Positions 1-8,666 of a DNA stretch of 64,000 nt are shown here, one piece after another. A program made the translations under genes and the position numbers. The DNA is from an uncultured Eubacteriales bacterium. GTDB taxonomy: Bacteria > Bacillota > Clostridia > Oscillospirales > Oscillospiraceae. The notes below the pieces were generated by a model. It worked only from the letters and a program-made list of their open reading frames with translations, had not been told where the DNA came from and ran no database searches. Positions within the stretch are counted from its first letter, which is position 1, and every line of letters starts with the position of its first letter. Where the stretch lies: positions 3,738-67,737 of the forward strand of contig URCB01000006.1 of assembly GCA_900546255.1 (NCBI GenBank), written 5' to 3'.

Positions 1-536
1 CCCTTGCAGAACGTAAACGGCAAGTTAAAGATCAAAAGCGCCTGCCACAACTCCTGCACGGACGGATTGATTGCCTGATACATGCCCATAATGGCCTCCA
101 TCGGCATCACATTCGTGTAGATTGGGTAAATGATGAACAGATTCGAGAAGAATCCCAGCACTGCCATCAAAAGCGCGCCAACAACAGAGCCCACAATCGC
201 GCCGCCGTAATTGCGGTGGTGGCGGTAAATCAGCCCCGCCGGCACCACAAACGCAGAACCGATAATGAAGTTCGAGAGCTCACCCACACCGCCGGTGATG
301 GTCTGCGAAAGCAGCACAAGGTTTTTCACAAAGCAAACGGCAACGCCGCTCACCGGCCCAAGCGTAAACGCCGCGATCAGCGCCGGCAGCTCGGAAAAGT
401 CGAGCGAAATAAAGCTCGGCATAAACGGCAGCTGGAAGTGTAAAAACATCAAAACGGTCGCAATCGCCGCCAGTACGCCGGTCATTGCAATTTTACGAAT
501 ATTCACATTGGAAGTTTTTGCAGTATTTACGGTCAT
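1..536 (-). CDS. ribU: Riboflavin ECF transporter S component, RibU-like (ribU-1), C-terminus cut by window edge
   Basis: This is the substrate-binding membrane subunit of an energy-coupling factor transporter, probably for riboflavin. The first 178 codons are visible and run off the left edge. The start is the ATG at 534-536, with an AGAAAGG ribosome site 11 nt upstream. The protein shows several hydrophobic segments and the SELPALIAAFTLGPVSGV stretch typical of RibU/ECF S components. An FMN riboswitch and terminator lie upstream in the same orientation, which supports riboflavin/FMN as the regulated product. Codon use leans to GCG and CCG, unlike the GCC/CCC habit of most genes here and of the second ribU near 8 kb, so it may have been acquired separately. 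Riboflavin specificity is inferred from the riboswitch. Confidence 0.85.
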   Translation of the reverse strand, partial: MTVNTAKTSNVNIRKIAMTGVLAAIATVLMFLHFQLPFMPSFISLDFSELPALIAAFTLGPVSGVAVCFVKNLVLLSQTITGGVGELSNFIIGSAFVVPAGLIYRHHRNYGGAIVGSVVGALLMAVLGFFSNLFIIYPIYTNVMPMEAIMGMYQAINPSVQELWQALLIFNLPFTFCK

Positions 537-710
537 AAATGTCAGAACCTTTCTGTATGAATATCAGGCAGCGCAAGGAAATTCACTCGCGCTTGTATTT
601 TCCCTTTACGGGAAAACGCAAATCCGCGCAGCGCAGCCTTTAGAATACCGCATAAGCCATGCGCATTCCCAACTTATACTATGTCAATACAGAAACGGGG
701 GTAAGAATCA

Positions 711-741
711 AAAAAGCACCCCACGAAAACTCGCGGGGTGC
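711..741 (-). terminator. Riboswitch-controlled terminator before ribU-1
   Basis: On the minus strand a GC-rich stem (716-722 pairing with 735-741) is followed directly by a run of T. It lies between the FMN aptamer and ribU-1, where an attenuator is expected. It should end transcription when FMN is bound. Confidence 0.8.
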
Positions 742-767
742 CGAAATCCTTTTGATTCACGTTTCTT

Positions 768-888
768 CTATCATCCGGACTATACCGTCGGCTCCGGAAT
801 CACACCGGATCAGCGCAAAACTGCGGTCGCGGGCTTATGCCAAAGGCATTTACCGCCGGTGAGGAATCACACCTCGCCCCGAAGAAAA
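768..888 (-). ncRNA. FMN riboswitch (RFN element) 1
   Basis: Read on the minus strand, the conserved RFN blocks appear in order: CTTCGGGGCGAGGTGTGATT, then CTCACCGGCGGT, then AGCCCGCGAC, then CGGTGTGATTCCGGAGCCGA, closing with TATAGTCCGGATGA. These match the FMN-sensing aptamer family. It sits upstream of a terminator and ribU-1, so FMN binding should lower transporter expression. The aptamer begins only about 25 nt after the tuf stop codon. I see no clear promoter or tuf terminator in that gap, so it may be read from tuf or from a promoter inside tuf. Confidence 0.93.
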
Positions 889-914
889 TGATGAGATTTT
901 AGTTTGAGCAAAAA

Positions 915-2117
915 TTACTCGTTGATACCCGTAACAACGCCGGAACCAACAGTTCTGCCGCCTTCACGGATAGCGAAGCGAAGACCCTCTTCGATAGCGA
1001 TCGGAGTGATCAGCTCAACGTCCATGACAACGTTATCGCCAGGCATGCACATCTCGGTGCCTTCCGGCAGAGAGATAACGCCCGTAACGTCGGTGGTACG
1101 GAAATAGAACTGCGGACGATAGTTGTTGAAGAACGGGGTATGACGGCCGCCTTCTTCCTTGGACAGGACGTAGACCTGGCCGCGGAACTTGGTGTGCGGA
1201 TGGATGGAGCCCGGCTTGCAGAGGACCTGGCCACGCTCGATGCTCTTCTTGTCAACGCCGCGGAGCAGAGCGCCGATGTTGTCGCCGGCTTCTGCGTAGT
1301 CCAGCAGCTTGTGGAACATTTCGATATCGGTGACGACGGTGGACTTCTTCTCTTCCATCAGGCCAACGATCTCGACCGGCTCGTTCTTCTTGACGATACC
1401 ACGCTCGACACGACCGGTGGCGACGGTGCCGCGGCCGGAGATGGTGAAGACGTCCTCGACCGGCATCAGGAAGGGCATGTCAGCCTTGCGGTCCGGGGTC
1501 GGGATATAGTCGTCAACAGCGTCCATGAGCTCCTTGATGGAGGCATAGGCGGGGTCGTTGGGGTCGTTGCTCTCGCAAGTCAGAGCCTGCAGAGCGGAGC
1601 CCTTGATGATGGGGACATCGTCGCCCGGGAACTCGTAGTAAGACAGGGTCTCGCGGACTTCCATCTCGACGAGCTCGAGCAGCTCCTCGTCATCGACCTG
1701 ATCGCACTTGTTCAGGTAAACAACGATAGCGGGAACGCCGACCTGACGGGCCAGCAGCAGGTGCTCCTTCGTCTGGGCCATGGGGCCGTCGGAAGCAGCG
1801 ATAACGAGGATCGCGCCGTCCATCTGAGCAGCGCCGGTGATCATGTTCTTGATATAGTCGGCGTGGCCCGGGCAGTCAACGTGTGCATAGTGACGGGCGT
1901 CGGTCTCATACTCCACGTGAGCGGTGTTGATGGTGATGCCGCGCTCTCTCTCCTCGGGGGCCTTGTCGATGCTGGAATAATCCTCGAACTGAGCCTTGCC
2001 CTGGAGAGCCAGGAACTTGGTGATAGCAGCGGTCAGGGTGGTCTTGCCATGGTCAACGTGACCAATGGTGCCAATGTTTACGTGGGGCTTGGTTCTTTCA
2101 AACTTTTGCTTGGCCAT
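915..2117 (-). CDS. tuf: Elongation factor Tu
   Basis: GTPase that delivers aminoacyl-tRNA to the ribosome. The 400-residue protein has the full family length. The P-loop GHVDHGKT is at residues 19-26, DCPGHADY at 81-88 and NKCD at 136-139, followed by the beta-barrel domains 2 and 3. The ATG follows a strong GAGGAGG ribosome site. It is the last gene of the str operon but also has its own promoter in the gap after fusA. No obvious intrinsic terminator separates its stop from the FMN riboswitch downstream. Confidence 0.99.
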   Translation of the reverse strand: MAKQKFERTKPHVNIGTIGHVDHGKTTLTAAITKFLALQGKAQFEDYSSIDKAPEERERGITINTAHVEYETDARHYAHVDCPGHADYIKNMITGAAQMDGAILVIAASDGPMAQTKEHLLLARQVGVPAIVVYLNKCDQVDDEELLELVEMEVRETLSYYEFPGDDVPIIKGSALQALTCESNDPNDPAYASIKELMDAVDDYIPTPDRKADMPFLMPVEDVFTISGRGTVATGRVERGIVKKNEPVEIVGLMEEKKSTVVTDIEMFHKLLDYAEAGDNIGALLRGVDKKSIERGQVLCKPGSIHPHTKFRGQVYVLSKEEGGRHTPFFNNYRPQFYFRTTDVTGVISLPEGTEMCMPGDNVVMDVELITPIAIEEGLRFAIREGGRTVGSGVVTGINE

Positions 2118-2187
2118 GATTGATAATCCTCCTCAAAATACAGACAAAAGACTGTCTTACTGATCATGAGATACTCTTGTGCATCCT

Positions 2188-2216
2188 ATTCTACAGGATG
2201 TGGCTGGAAATTACAA
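2188..2216 (-). promoter_or_regulatory. Sigma-A promoter for tuf
   Basis: TTGTAA (-35, 2211-2216) and TAGAAT (-10, 2188-2193) are separated by exactly 17 bp on the minus strand, in the 142-nt fusA-tuf gap. It would let tuf be expressed above the rest of the operon. Confidence 0.7.
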
Positions 2217-2259
2217 CGGGAAAATACGCATTTCGTGCACAATTTCAAGAAAATTATGC

Positions 2260-4362
2260 TCATTCTGCGCCGTTGCGCTTCTCCACAATCTTGTCGGTGA
2301 TGGACTTGGGGATTTCCACGTAGCTGTGGGGCTCCATGGAGTACTGGCCGCGGCCCTGGGTACGGCTGCGCAGGTCGGTGGCGTAGCCGAACATCTCAGA
2401 CAGGGGGACCAGTGCATCGATCTGCTGGGCACCGGGACGGGCCTCCATGCCCTGGATCTGTCCACGGCGGGAGTTCAGGTCGCCGATGACGTCGCCCATG
2501 TAGTCCTCGGGAACGATGACGGAAACCTTCATGATGGGCTCCAGCAGGCAGGGGTTGGCCTTCCGGCAGGCCTCTTTGAAGGCCATGGAACCGGCAATCT
2601 TAAAGGCCATCTCGGAGGAGTCCACTTCGTGGAAGGAGCCGTCGTACAGGGTGACCTTCACGTCCACCACGGGGTAGCCGGCCAGAATGCCGGACTCCAT
2701 GGCGCCCTGGATACCAGCGTCCACGGCGGGGATATATTCCTTGGGGATGGCGCCGCCCACGATCTCGTTGACGAACTCGTACCCCTTGCCGGACTCGTTG
2801 GGCTCCACACGGATCTTAACGTGACCGTACTGGCCCTTACCGCCGGACTGACGGGCATACTTGGTATCCTGCTCCACGGACTTCTTGATGGTCTCCTTGT
2901 AGGCCACCTGGGGTGCGCCCACGTTGGCTTCCACCTTATACTCCCGGAGCAGACGGTCCACGATGATCTCCAGGTGGAGCTCGCCCATGCCGGCGATGAT
3001 GGTTTGACCGGTTTCCTCGTCGGTGTAGGTCTTAAAGGTGGGGTCCTCCTCAGCCAGCTTCATGAGGGCCACGCCCATCTTCTCCTGGCCGGCCTTGGTC
3101 TTAGGCTCGATGGCCACGCGGATCACGGGCTCGGGGAACTCCATGGACTCCAGAATGATGGGAGCCTTATCGTCACACAGCGTGTCGCCGGTGGTGGAAT
3201 TCTTCAGGCCCACCACGGCGGCGATGTCGCCGGAGTAGACGGTCTCGATATCCTCCCGGTGGTTGGCGTGCATCTGCAGGATACGGCCGATACGCTCTCT
3301 CTGCTTCTTGGTAGAGTTGAGCACGGCGGTACCGGCGTTGAGCACACCGGAGTACACCCGGATGAAGGACAGCCGGCCCACATAGGGGTCTGCTGCGATC
3401 TTAAAGGCCAGAGCGGAGAAGGGCGCATTGTCGTCGGCAGGACGCTCGTCCTCCTCGCCGGTGTCGGGGTTGACACCCTTGATGGCGGGAATGTCCAGGG
3501 GGGAGGGCATGAAGTCCACGATGGCGTCCAGCAGCTTCTGAACACCCTTGTTCCGGTAAGAGGTACCGCAGGTCACAGGGACCAGCAGGTTCTCAATGGT
3601 GCCCTTCCGCAGGGCAGCCCGGATCATCTCGGTGGGGATGGGCTCGTCCTCCAGGGCGAGCATCATCAGTTCCTCGTCCAGGTCCGCACAAGCGTCGATG
3701 AGCTTGGTGCGGTATTCCTGGGCCAGGTCCATCATGTCCTCGGGGATCTCCTCCACGCGCATATCCTTGCCCTCGGCGTCATAGTAGACGTCGGCCTTCA
3801 TCTCCACCAGGTCGATGATGCCCTTGAAGGTCTCCTCACTGCCGATGGGCAGCTGGATGGGCACGGCGTTGCACTTGAGGCGGTCGTGGATCATGTTCAG
3901 CACGTTGTAGAAGTCCGCACCCATGATGTCCATCTTGTTGACGTAGATCATGCGGGGGACTTTGTAGTGGTCAGCCTGGCGCCACACCGTCTCGGACTGG
4001 GGCTCCACGCCGCCCTTGGCGCACATGACGGTTACGGAGCCGTCCAGCACGCGCAGGGAGCGCTCCACCTCCACGGTGAAGTCCACGTGGCCCGGGGTGT
4101 CAATGATGTTGATCCGGGTCTGGGGGAACTGGCCAGCGGTGCCGGTCCAATAACAGGTGGTAGCTGCGGAGGTGATGGTAATGCCGCGCTCCTGCTCCTG
4201 GGCCATCCAGTCCATGGTGGCAGTACCGTCATGGGTCTCGCCAATCTTATAGTTGACGCCGGTGTAGTACAGGATACGCTCGGTGGTAGTGGTTTTACCG
4301 GCATCGATGTGGGCCATGATGCCGATGTTTCTGGTGTTTTCCAGCGTAACTTTACGTCCCAT
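2260..4362 (-). CDS. fusA: Elongation factor G
   Basis: GTPase that drives ribosomal translocation. The 700 residues match the usual length. The P-loop AHIDAGKTT is at about 17-25, DTPGHVDF lies at about 90 and NKMD at about 143. Domains II to V follow, ending in the typical [15 protein letters not shown] tail. The start ATG has a GGAGGAAAGAGAAGA leader. It lies 18 nt after rpsG in the same orientation, as in other str operons. Confidence 0.99.
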   Translation of the reverse strand: MGRKVTLENTRNIGIMAHIDAGKTTTTERILYYTGVNYKIGETHDGTATMDWMAQEQERGITITSAATTCYWTGTAGQFPQTRINIIDTPGHVDFTVEVERSLRVLDGSVTVMCAKGGVEPQSETVWRQADHYKVPRMIYVNKMDIMGADFYNVLNMIHDRLKCNAVPIQLPIGSEETFKGIIDLVEMKADVYYDAEGKDMRVEEIPEDMMDLAQEYRTKLIDACADLDEELMMLALEDEPIPTEMIRAALRKGTIENLLVPVTCGTSYRNKGVQKLLDAIVDFMPSPLDIPAIKGVNPDTGEEDERPADDNAPFSALAFKIAADPYVGRLSFIRVYSGVLNAGTAVLNSTKKQRERIGRILQMHANHREDIETVYSGDIAAVVGLKNSTTGDTLCDDKAPIILESMEFPEPVIRVAIEPKTKAGQEKMGVALMKLAEEDPTFKTYTDEETGQTIIAGMGELHLEIIVDRLLREYKVEANVGAPQVAYKETIKKSVEQDTKYARQSGGKGQYGHVKIRVEPNESGKGYEFVNEIVGGAIPKEYIPAVDAGIQGAMESGILAGYPVVDVKVTLYDGSFHEVDSSEMAFKIAGSMAFKEACRKANPCLLEPIMKVSVIVPEDYMGDVIGDLNSRRGQIQGMEARPGAQQIDALVPLSEMFGYATDLRSRTQGRGQYSMEPHSYVEIPKSITDKIVEKRNGAE

Positions 4363-4380
4363 TCTTCTCTTTCCTCCAGA

Positions 4381-4851
4381 TTACCAGCGGAAGTGTGCGA
4401 ATGCCTTGTTGGCCTCAGCGTTCTTATGCATGTCCTCACGGCGCTTGACAGCGGCGCCGGTGTTGTTGGCAGCGTCCATCAGCTCGCCGGCCAGACGCTC
4501 CTTCATGGTTCTCTCGCTGCGGGCCCGGGCATAGGTGGTCAGCCAGCGCAGACCCAGGGTCTGGCGGCGTTCGGGGCGCACTTCCACAGGCACCTGGTAG
4601 GTGGCGCCGCCCACACGGCGGGCCTTAACCTCCAGGGAAGGCATGATGTTCTCCAGGGCGGCAGTGAAAACCTCCACGGGGTCCTTGTCGGTCTTTTCCT
4701 TGACAATGTCAAAGGCGCCGTAGACCACCTTCTGGGCCACGCCCTTCTTGCCGTCCAGCATCACGCTGTTGATCAGCTTAGTTACCAGTACGGAGCGGTA
4801 CATAGGATCGGGCAACACTTCCCGCTTGGGTACGTTTCCTCTTCTGGGCAC
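4381..4851 (-). CDS. rpsG: 30S ribosomal protein S7
   Basis: Primary 16S rRNA-binding protein that nucleates the 30S head. I choose the GTG at 4849-4851 as start because it gives the standard 156-residue protein beginning with the family sequence [11 protein letters not shown], and AAGGAGG lies 8 nt upstream. An in-frame ATG six codons earlier overlaps that ribosome site. The family block [17 protein letters not shown] follows near the start. It is transcribed between rpsL and fusA, after a structured 208-nt gap. Confidence 0.97.
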   Translation of the reverse strand: MPRRGNVPKREVLPDPMYRSVLVTKLINSVMLDGKKGVAQKVVYGAFDIVKEKTDKDPVEVFTAALENIMPSLEVKARRVGGATYQVPVEVRPERRQTLGLRWLTTYARARSERTMKERLAGELMDAANNTGAAVKRREDMHKNAEANKAFAHFRW

Positions 4852-5059
4852 TTTGCTTCCCTCCTTCATAAAAAAATGATTTCATAGGTACTCGAAAAGC
4901 ACTTGGCTTTCCGTGTGGGGCGGGGCTTCCCGCCCCGTGCCTGCCTTGAGAGCTTCCCCAATCCCTGTACCAGGTACCGGATTGTATGGTAAGCGACTCG
5001 CGGCAAAGCGGTTGCTTTGCGCTGAGCGCAAAAAGTCAATTCAGTGGGTCAGCAGAATC
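4852..5059 (-). promoter_or_regulatory. Structured rpsL-rpsG intercistronic leader
   Basis: The 208-nt gap inside an otherwise tight operon is rich in inverted repeats on the transcribed strand. One is GGGGCGGG...CCCGCCCC at about 4918-4938; others are near 5000-5035 (GCAAAG...CTTTGC, TTTGCGCT...AGCGCAAA). There is no open reading frame of note. In E. coli the rpsL-rpsG spacer is the S7 autoregulation site. A similar role here is inference from position and folding potential only. Confidence 0.4.
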
Positions 5060-5482
5060 TTACTTCTTGCCGGCCTTGGGGCGCTTGGCACCGTACTTGG
5101 AGCGGGCCTGCATCCGGCCGCTGACGCCCTGGGTATCCAGGCTGCCGCGGATGATGTGGTAACGCACGCCGGGCAGGTCCTTGACACGGCCGCCACGGAT
5201 CATAACCACAGAGTGCTCCTGCAGGTTGTGGCCCACACCGGGGATGTAAGCGGTGACCTCGTAGCCGTTGGTCAGACGCACACGGGCGATCTTCCGCAGA
5301 GCGGAGTTCGGCTTCTTCGGAGTAGAAGTACGCACCGCGGTGCACACCCCTCTCTTCTGGGGGGAAGGCAGGTTGGTCTCCTTGTTCTTCAGGGTGTTCA
5401 GACCCTTCTGCATGGCAGGAGAGTTGGACTTGTAGGTGGCCTGTTCTCTTCCTTTGCGAACCAGCTGGTTAAACGTAGGCAT
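5060..5482 (-). CDS. rpsL: 30S ribosomal protein S12
   Basis: Decoding-centre protein of the 30S subunit. The 140-residue protein begins [12 protein letters not shown] and carries [11 protein letters not shown] at about 54-64, where the lysine equivalent to E. coli K42 is intact. [10 protein letters not shown] lies further on. These are the streptomycin-related loops and both look wild type. The ATG has an AAAGGAGG site. It follows the L7Ae-like gene and precedes rpsG in the str operon. Confidence 0.98.
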   Translation of the reverse strand: MPTFNQLVRKGREQATYKSNSPAMQKGLNTLKNKETNLPSPQKRGVCTAVRTSTPKKPNSALRKIARVRLTNGYEVTAYIPGVGHNLQEHSVVMIRGGRVKDLPGVRYHIIRGSLDTQGVSGRMQARSKYGAKRPKAGKK

Positions 5483-5563
5483 ATGGTTCCTCCTTTCTCA
5501 AAAAATGGGTTGGTATATATTCTATCCGCAGGGGCCGTGGCCTATGCGGCGAATATCATGGGT

Positions 5564-5809
5564 TCAGTCCGCCACGATGGCGGCCACAGCGCTGCCCACG
5601 GCAATGCCGCAGGCGCTGCCCAGGGCAGCCATGGTATCCACGGACTCGGTTGCGGTCCCCTGTTCCTGGCAGAGGGCCTGGATGGGTTCGGTGACCCGGG
5701 GGTCGGCGTCCTGCGCCAAGAAGACCCGGCGGGCTGTGCCGTTTTTCAGGGCTCGGGTGACCTGCTTGGCCCCCGTCACCTTTTGCGCGGTTTTCAGATC
5801 GGTCAGCAT
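5564..5809 (-). CDS. L7Ae-family ribosomal protein (YbxF/L7Ae-like)
   Basis: Small RNA-binding protein of the L7Ae/L30e/S12e family, which recognises kink-turn RNA. The start is the ATG at 5807-5809, preceded by AAAGGGGAG. The 81-residue product has LTDLKTAQKVTGAKQVTRAL at its start, matching the family's helix with a lysine-rich RNA face, and ends in a hydrophobic VGSAVAAIVAD. In Bacillus and Clostridia this gene lies between rpoC and rpsL. Here rpoBC is absent and this is the first gene of the str operon. Confidence 0.88.
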   Translation of the reverse strand: MLTDLKTAQKVTGAKQVTRALKNGTARRVFLAQDADPRVTEPIQALCQEQGTATESVDTMAALGSACGIAVGSAVAAIVAD

Positions 5810-5905
5810 ACCGGCGCCACTCCCCTTTCTGGCCGGGACGGGCCCGGTTCCGTCTGCGGGATCCTTCCTTGAAACATTGCAGAAAACAGACCACCGCAAT
5901 CTCGG

Positions 5906-5934
5906 ATTCTAGCATATTTTTCCCGCTGCGTCAA
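5906..5934 (-). promoter_or_regulatory. Sigma-A promoter of the str operon
   Basis: TTGACG (5929-5934) and TAGAAT (5906-5911) are spaced by 17 bp on the minus strand, giving a leader of about 90 nt before the L7Ae-like gene. It explains how the operon is expressed without rpoBC upstream. Confidence 0.8.
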
Positions 5935-5992
5935 GTAGTGAGACTGTGGGAAGATCTTCCTCCTGGTCCCCTCCCCTTGGGCATTTTGCCGC

Positions 5993-6274
5993 TCAGGGAA
6001 ACCAGACCCCTCGCCAGGACCAGAGGAGCAGGCCCACCACCTGCAAAATCAGGATGGCCGGCATCCCAATGCGAAAGGACCAGTGCCGGGTCTTGTGGCG
6101 GAACAGGGCCATCCCAGCCAGGGACCCCAGGCTTCCCCCGGCCAGGGCCGAGAGAAAAAGAACCTTTTCCGGCACCCGCCAGGCCCCGTGTTTGGCCTTC
6201 CACTTGTCGATGCCCATGAGGGCAAAGGCCAGAATGGTCCACACCAAAAACCATAGTAACAGCCACAGGGTCAT
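5993..6274 (-). CDS. DUF1294 small membrane protein
   Basis: Function unknown. The 93-residue protein starts at the ATG at 6272-6274, which overlaps the dinB stop as ATGA and has a GAGGAG site. The first hydrophobic helix (about 1-20) is followed by the MGIDKWKAKHGAWRVPE signature of DUF1294. A small-residue segment GGSLGSLAGMALF and a C-terminal hydrophobic segment follow. It should be an inner-membrane protein of two to three helices. Translational coupling to dinB is clear; a role in DNA damage is not shown. Confidence 0.8.
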   Translation of the reverse strand: MTLWLLLWFLVWTILAFALMGIDKWKAKHGAWRVPEKVLFLSALAGGSLGSLAGMALFRHKTRHWSFRIGMPAILILQVVGLLLWSWRGVWFP

Positions 6275-7512
6275 GGTTTCTCCTCCTTTTTCTCCTCGTC
6301 CCCGGCGATGGCCCGGGCTGCCTGGGTTTGCCGGGAGGCATACCCGATGATGGTCTTTCCATACCGGTCCTGGAGCTGATCCATGGCCCGTTCCAGCTTT
6401 TCCTGTTTGGCTCTGCGGGCGGAGGCCTGGGGGGCCAGCAGGTCCAGCTGTTCCCCTGCCTCCTCCTCCGGAAGCAGGCCGGCAGCGGTGATGGTCATGG
6501 CCCGCAGGGGGGAGGCAGGGTGCCAGGCAGCCTCCATCAACTCCAGCACGCACTGGGCAATGACCCGGGAGACGTTGGTGGGGGCAGGGGTGGCCTTCTG
6601 CCGCTGGATGGTCTTAAACTCTGGGCTGCGCAGGGCCACCTGCACGGTGGTGCACTTCATCTGGTGCCGCCGCAGCCGCAGGGCCACCCGCTCCGCCAGG
6701 AGATAGACCCCCGCCCGCAGCTCCTCCTCCCCCACCAGGTTCCGGCGGAAGGTGAGGCCGTTGCCCACGGACTTGGGGGGCGGCACCTCCCCCGCCGGGC
6801 GGACTGGGCTGCGGTCCTCCCCGGTGGCGTAGTCGTGGATCTGTCCCCCATGTTTTCCCAACAGCCGCTCCACCTGGTCCCGGGGGGCTGCGGCCAAGTC
6901 TCCAATGGTGCGGATGCCCGCCTTCTCCAGCACCCGGGCAGAGGCCCTGCCCACAAAGAGCAGATCGGTCACCGGCAGGGGCCAGACGATCCGGGGCACG
7001 TCCTCCCGCCAGATGACTGTGGTGGCATCGGGCTTTTTGTAGTCACTGCCCAGTTTGGCAAACACTTTATTAAAGGAGACCCCCACGGAGATGGTCAACC
7101 CCAGCTCCTGTTTCATCACGTCCCGCAGCTGGTTGGCCAGAGCCACAGGGTCTCCCCCAAAGAGGTGGAGGGTGCCCGTCACGTCCAGCCAGCTCTCATC
7201 AATGCCGAAGGGCTCCACCAGGTCGGTGTAGCGGGTGTAGACCTCCCCGGCCAGTTTGGAGTAATACCGGTACTTGTCGTGGTGGGCAGGCAGGAGGATG
7301 AGGTCCGGGCACTTTCGCCGGGCCTGCCAGATGGTTTCGGCGGTTTTCACCCCAAAAGCCTTGGCCGCCTCGTTCTTGGCCAGGATGATGCCGTGGCGGG
7401 CCGAGGGATCCCCGCACACCGCCACAGGGGCAGTGCGGAACTGGGGATACTGCAACAGCTCCACCGAGGCGTAAAAGGCGTTCAGGTCACAGTGAAAAAT
7501 CACCCGGTCCAC
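6271..7512 (-). CDS. dinB: DNA polymerase IV (Y family)
   Basis: Error-prone translesion polymerase. I take the GTG at 7510-7512, preceded by AAGGAGG at 7 nt, as the start. It gives 413 residues beginning VDRVIFHCDLNAFYASVE, which contains the first catalytic aspartate. The second catalytic pair lies in GIDESWLDVTG. DinB helix-hairpin-helix and little-finger domains follow. The last about 40 residues (ARRAKQEKLERAMDQLQDRY) resemble the clostridial DinB tail. No recognisable LexA box was seen upstream. DUF1294 is coupled downstream. Confidence 0.93.
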   Translation of the reverse strand: MDRVIFHCDLNAFYASVELLQYPQFRTAPVAVCGDPSARHGIILAKNEAAKAFGVKTAETIWQARRKCPDLILLPAHHDKYRYYSKLAGEVYTRYTDLVEPFGIDESWLDVTGTLHLFGGDPVALANQLRDVMKQELGLTISVGVSFNKVFAKLGSDYKKPDATTVIWREDVPRIVWPLPVTDLLFVGRASARVLEKAGIRTIGDLAAAPRDQVERLLGKHGGQIHDYATGEDRSPVRPAGEVPPPKSVGNGLTFRRNLVGEEELRAGVYLLAERVALRLRRHQMKCTTVQVALRSPEFKTIQRQKATPAPTNVSRVIAQCVLELMEAAWHPASPLRAMTITAAGLLPEEEAGEQLDLLAPQASARRAKQEKLERAMDQLQDRYGKTIIGYASRQTQAARAIAGDEEKKEEKP

Positions 7513-7541
7513 GGCCAGCCCTCCTTTCCAAGGGAAACAGG

Positions 7542-7568
7542 AAAAGCGGCGGGAACTCCGCCGCTTTT
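7542..7568 (-). terminator. Terminator after ribU-2
   Basis: A near-perfect stem of 11 bp (7542-7552 with 7558-7568) with flanking A and T runs, so it can act in this direction. It lies between ribU-2 and dinB. Confidence 0.8.
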
Positions 7569-7610
7569 CTCTCTCGCCCCGCCGGGAGGCGGGACGGTTT
7601 GGATTGGTTC

Positions 7611-8237
7611 TTACTGCTCGGTCTGCACCTGGTTCAGCTTGGGGCGCTTCTCCCAACCCTCGCCATGGACCAGGTGGCGGGAGACGGTCTTGTAGACCAG
7701 GAAGGTGACCAGGCCATTGACCCCGGCCTTAATCAGGTTGAAGGGAATGATCACCGGCACCAGCAGGGTCTTCACGAAGTCCCGGTTGGCCGCCACAGCA
7801 GCAGCGTCAGCGATGTCAGGGGTAATGAAGTAGGGGGTGATGAAGTAGTTAAACACCACCATGCCCGCGGTCATCGCAGCCACACCGCAGATCAGGGCAA
7901 TCACCGCACCCTTCTTGGTGTGCTTCAGGCGATAGATGTTCCCGGCCACCAGCACCAGGATGGAGGTGGCGAAGATGTGCATCGCAATGCCCATGAAGCC
8001 ACTGGAGGCGCTCACGGTCATCCCCTGGATCACGGAGACCACCACGGTGAGGATGATGCCTGCCACCGGGCCGTAGGCAAAGGTGCCGATGAGGATGGGG
8101 ATATCCGCCGGGTCATACTCCAGGAAGGGGGCCGCCGGGAAGATGGGGAAGTGGACCACGTAAACCAGCACAATCGACAGGGCGGCCAGCATGGCCATGG
8201 TGACCAGCTTCCGAATTTTTTCGCTTTTCATTGCCAT
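7611..8237 (-). CDS. ribU: Riboflavin ECF transporter S component, RibU-like (ribU-2)
   Basis: Membrane substrate-binding subunit for riboflavin uptake, working with a shared ECF energizing module not in this window. I chose the ATG at 8235-8237, with GGGAG 8 nt upstream, rather than an upstream TTG; the product is 208 residues. Five to six hydrophobic helices are visible. LEYDPADIPILIGTFAYGPV matches the conserved RibU N-terminal block. It is preceded by an FMN riboswitch with its own promoter and followed by a terminator, so it is a monocistronic FMN-regulated unit. It differs clearly in sequence and codon use from ribU-1. Confidence 0.9.
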   Translation of the reverse strand: MAMKSEKIRKLVTMAMLAALSIVLVYVVHFPIFPAAPFLEYDPADIPILIGTFAYGPVAGIILTVVVSVIQGMTVSASSGFMGIAMHIFATSILVLVAGNIYRLKHTKKGAVIALICGVAAMTAGMVVFNYFITPYFITPDIADAAAVAANRDFVKTLLVPVIIPFNLIKAGVNGLVTFLVYKTVSRHLVHGEGWEKRPKLNQVQTEQ

Positions 8238-8379
8238 AAAAAACACTCCCAATTTCCAAATGTAACACCCGAAAAACCAATGTCTTCCAGGTGCTAACTG
8301 GCCAATTGGGGGCGTCCCAAAACCGCAAAGCCATTTTCAGCTTTACGCAATGGCACCACACAAGAGGGTGCGTCAGCAC

Positions 8380-8505
8380 GTCTTCTCCCATCCAGACTGT
8401 CACTGTCGGTCCCGGAATTGCACCGGGTCAGCTGCCTTTGGCCTAGGCCAAAGCGCTCGCGGACTGTACCGCCGGTGGGGACTTTCACCCCGCCCTGAAG
8501 ACATC
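8380..8505 (-). ncRNA. FMN riboswitch (RFN element) 2
   Basis: The minus strand shows the RFN blocks CTTCAGGGCGGGGTGAAAGT, CCCACCGGCGGT, AGTCCGCGAGCG and CCCGGTGCAATTCCGGGACC, closing with ACAGTCTGGATGGGAGAAGA. The aptamer starts about 20 nt after the -10 box. Between aptamer and ribU-2 I see no clear T-rich terminator. Control may therefore act on translation, or through a hairpin I cannot resolve by eye. Confidence 0.94.
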
Positions 8506-8525
8506 TTATTTCGTTGTTCACCCCT

Positions 8526-8553
8526 ATTATAGCCCCTCTCTACAAAAAATCAA
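8526..8553 (-). promoter_or_regulatory. Sigma-A promoter of the ribU-2 riboswitch
   Basis: TTGATT (8548-8553) and TATAAT (8526-8531) on the minus strand with a 16-bp spacer, directly upstream of the FMN aptamer. Confidence 0.75.
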
Positions 8554-8599
8554 CCCCAAAAACTGCCCAGCCCCAGCCAAATTCTGGCGAGATTTTTCG

Positions 8600-8628
8600 T
8601 TGACTTTCCACAGCCAGCAGTATACCAT
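8600..8628 (+). promoter_or_regulatory. Sigma-A promoter for the SLOG-family gene
   Basis: TTGACT (8600-8605), 17-bp spacer, TACCAT (8623-8628), 38 nt before the start codon. Confidence 0.6.
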
Positions 8629-8666
8629 AGAGCCAAAGGGCACCTGCCCCCGGAAAGGAGCTCCCC

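Noticed and set aside
2179-4887. A 902-codon open frame on the plus strand
   Set aside because: It is antisense to fusA and rpsG, has low-complexity composition (repeated HGGD, GVGL), no good ribosome site and no recognisable domain. GC-rich coding DNA often leaves such a shadow frame open.
8238-8379. A terminator or antiterminator after FMN riboswitch 2
   Set aside because: I could not find a stem followed by a T run on the transcribed strand, so no terminator is claimed.
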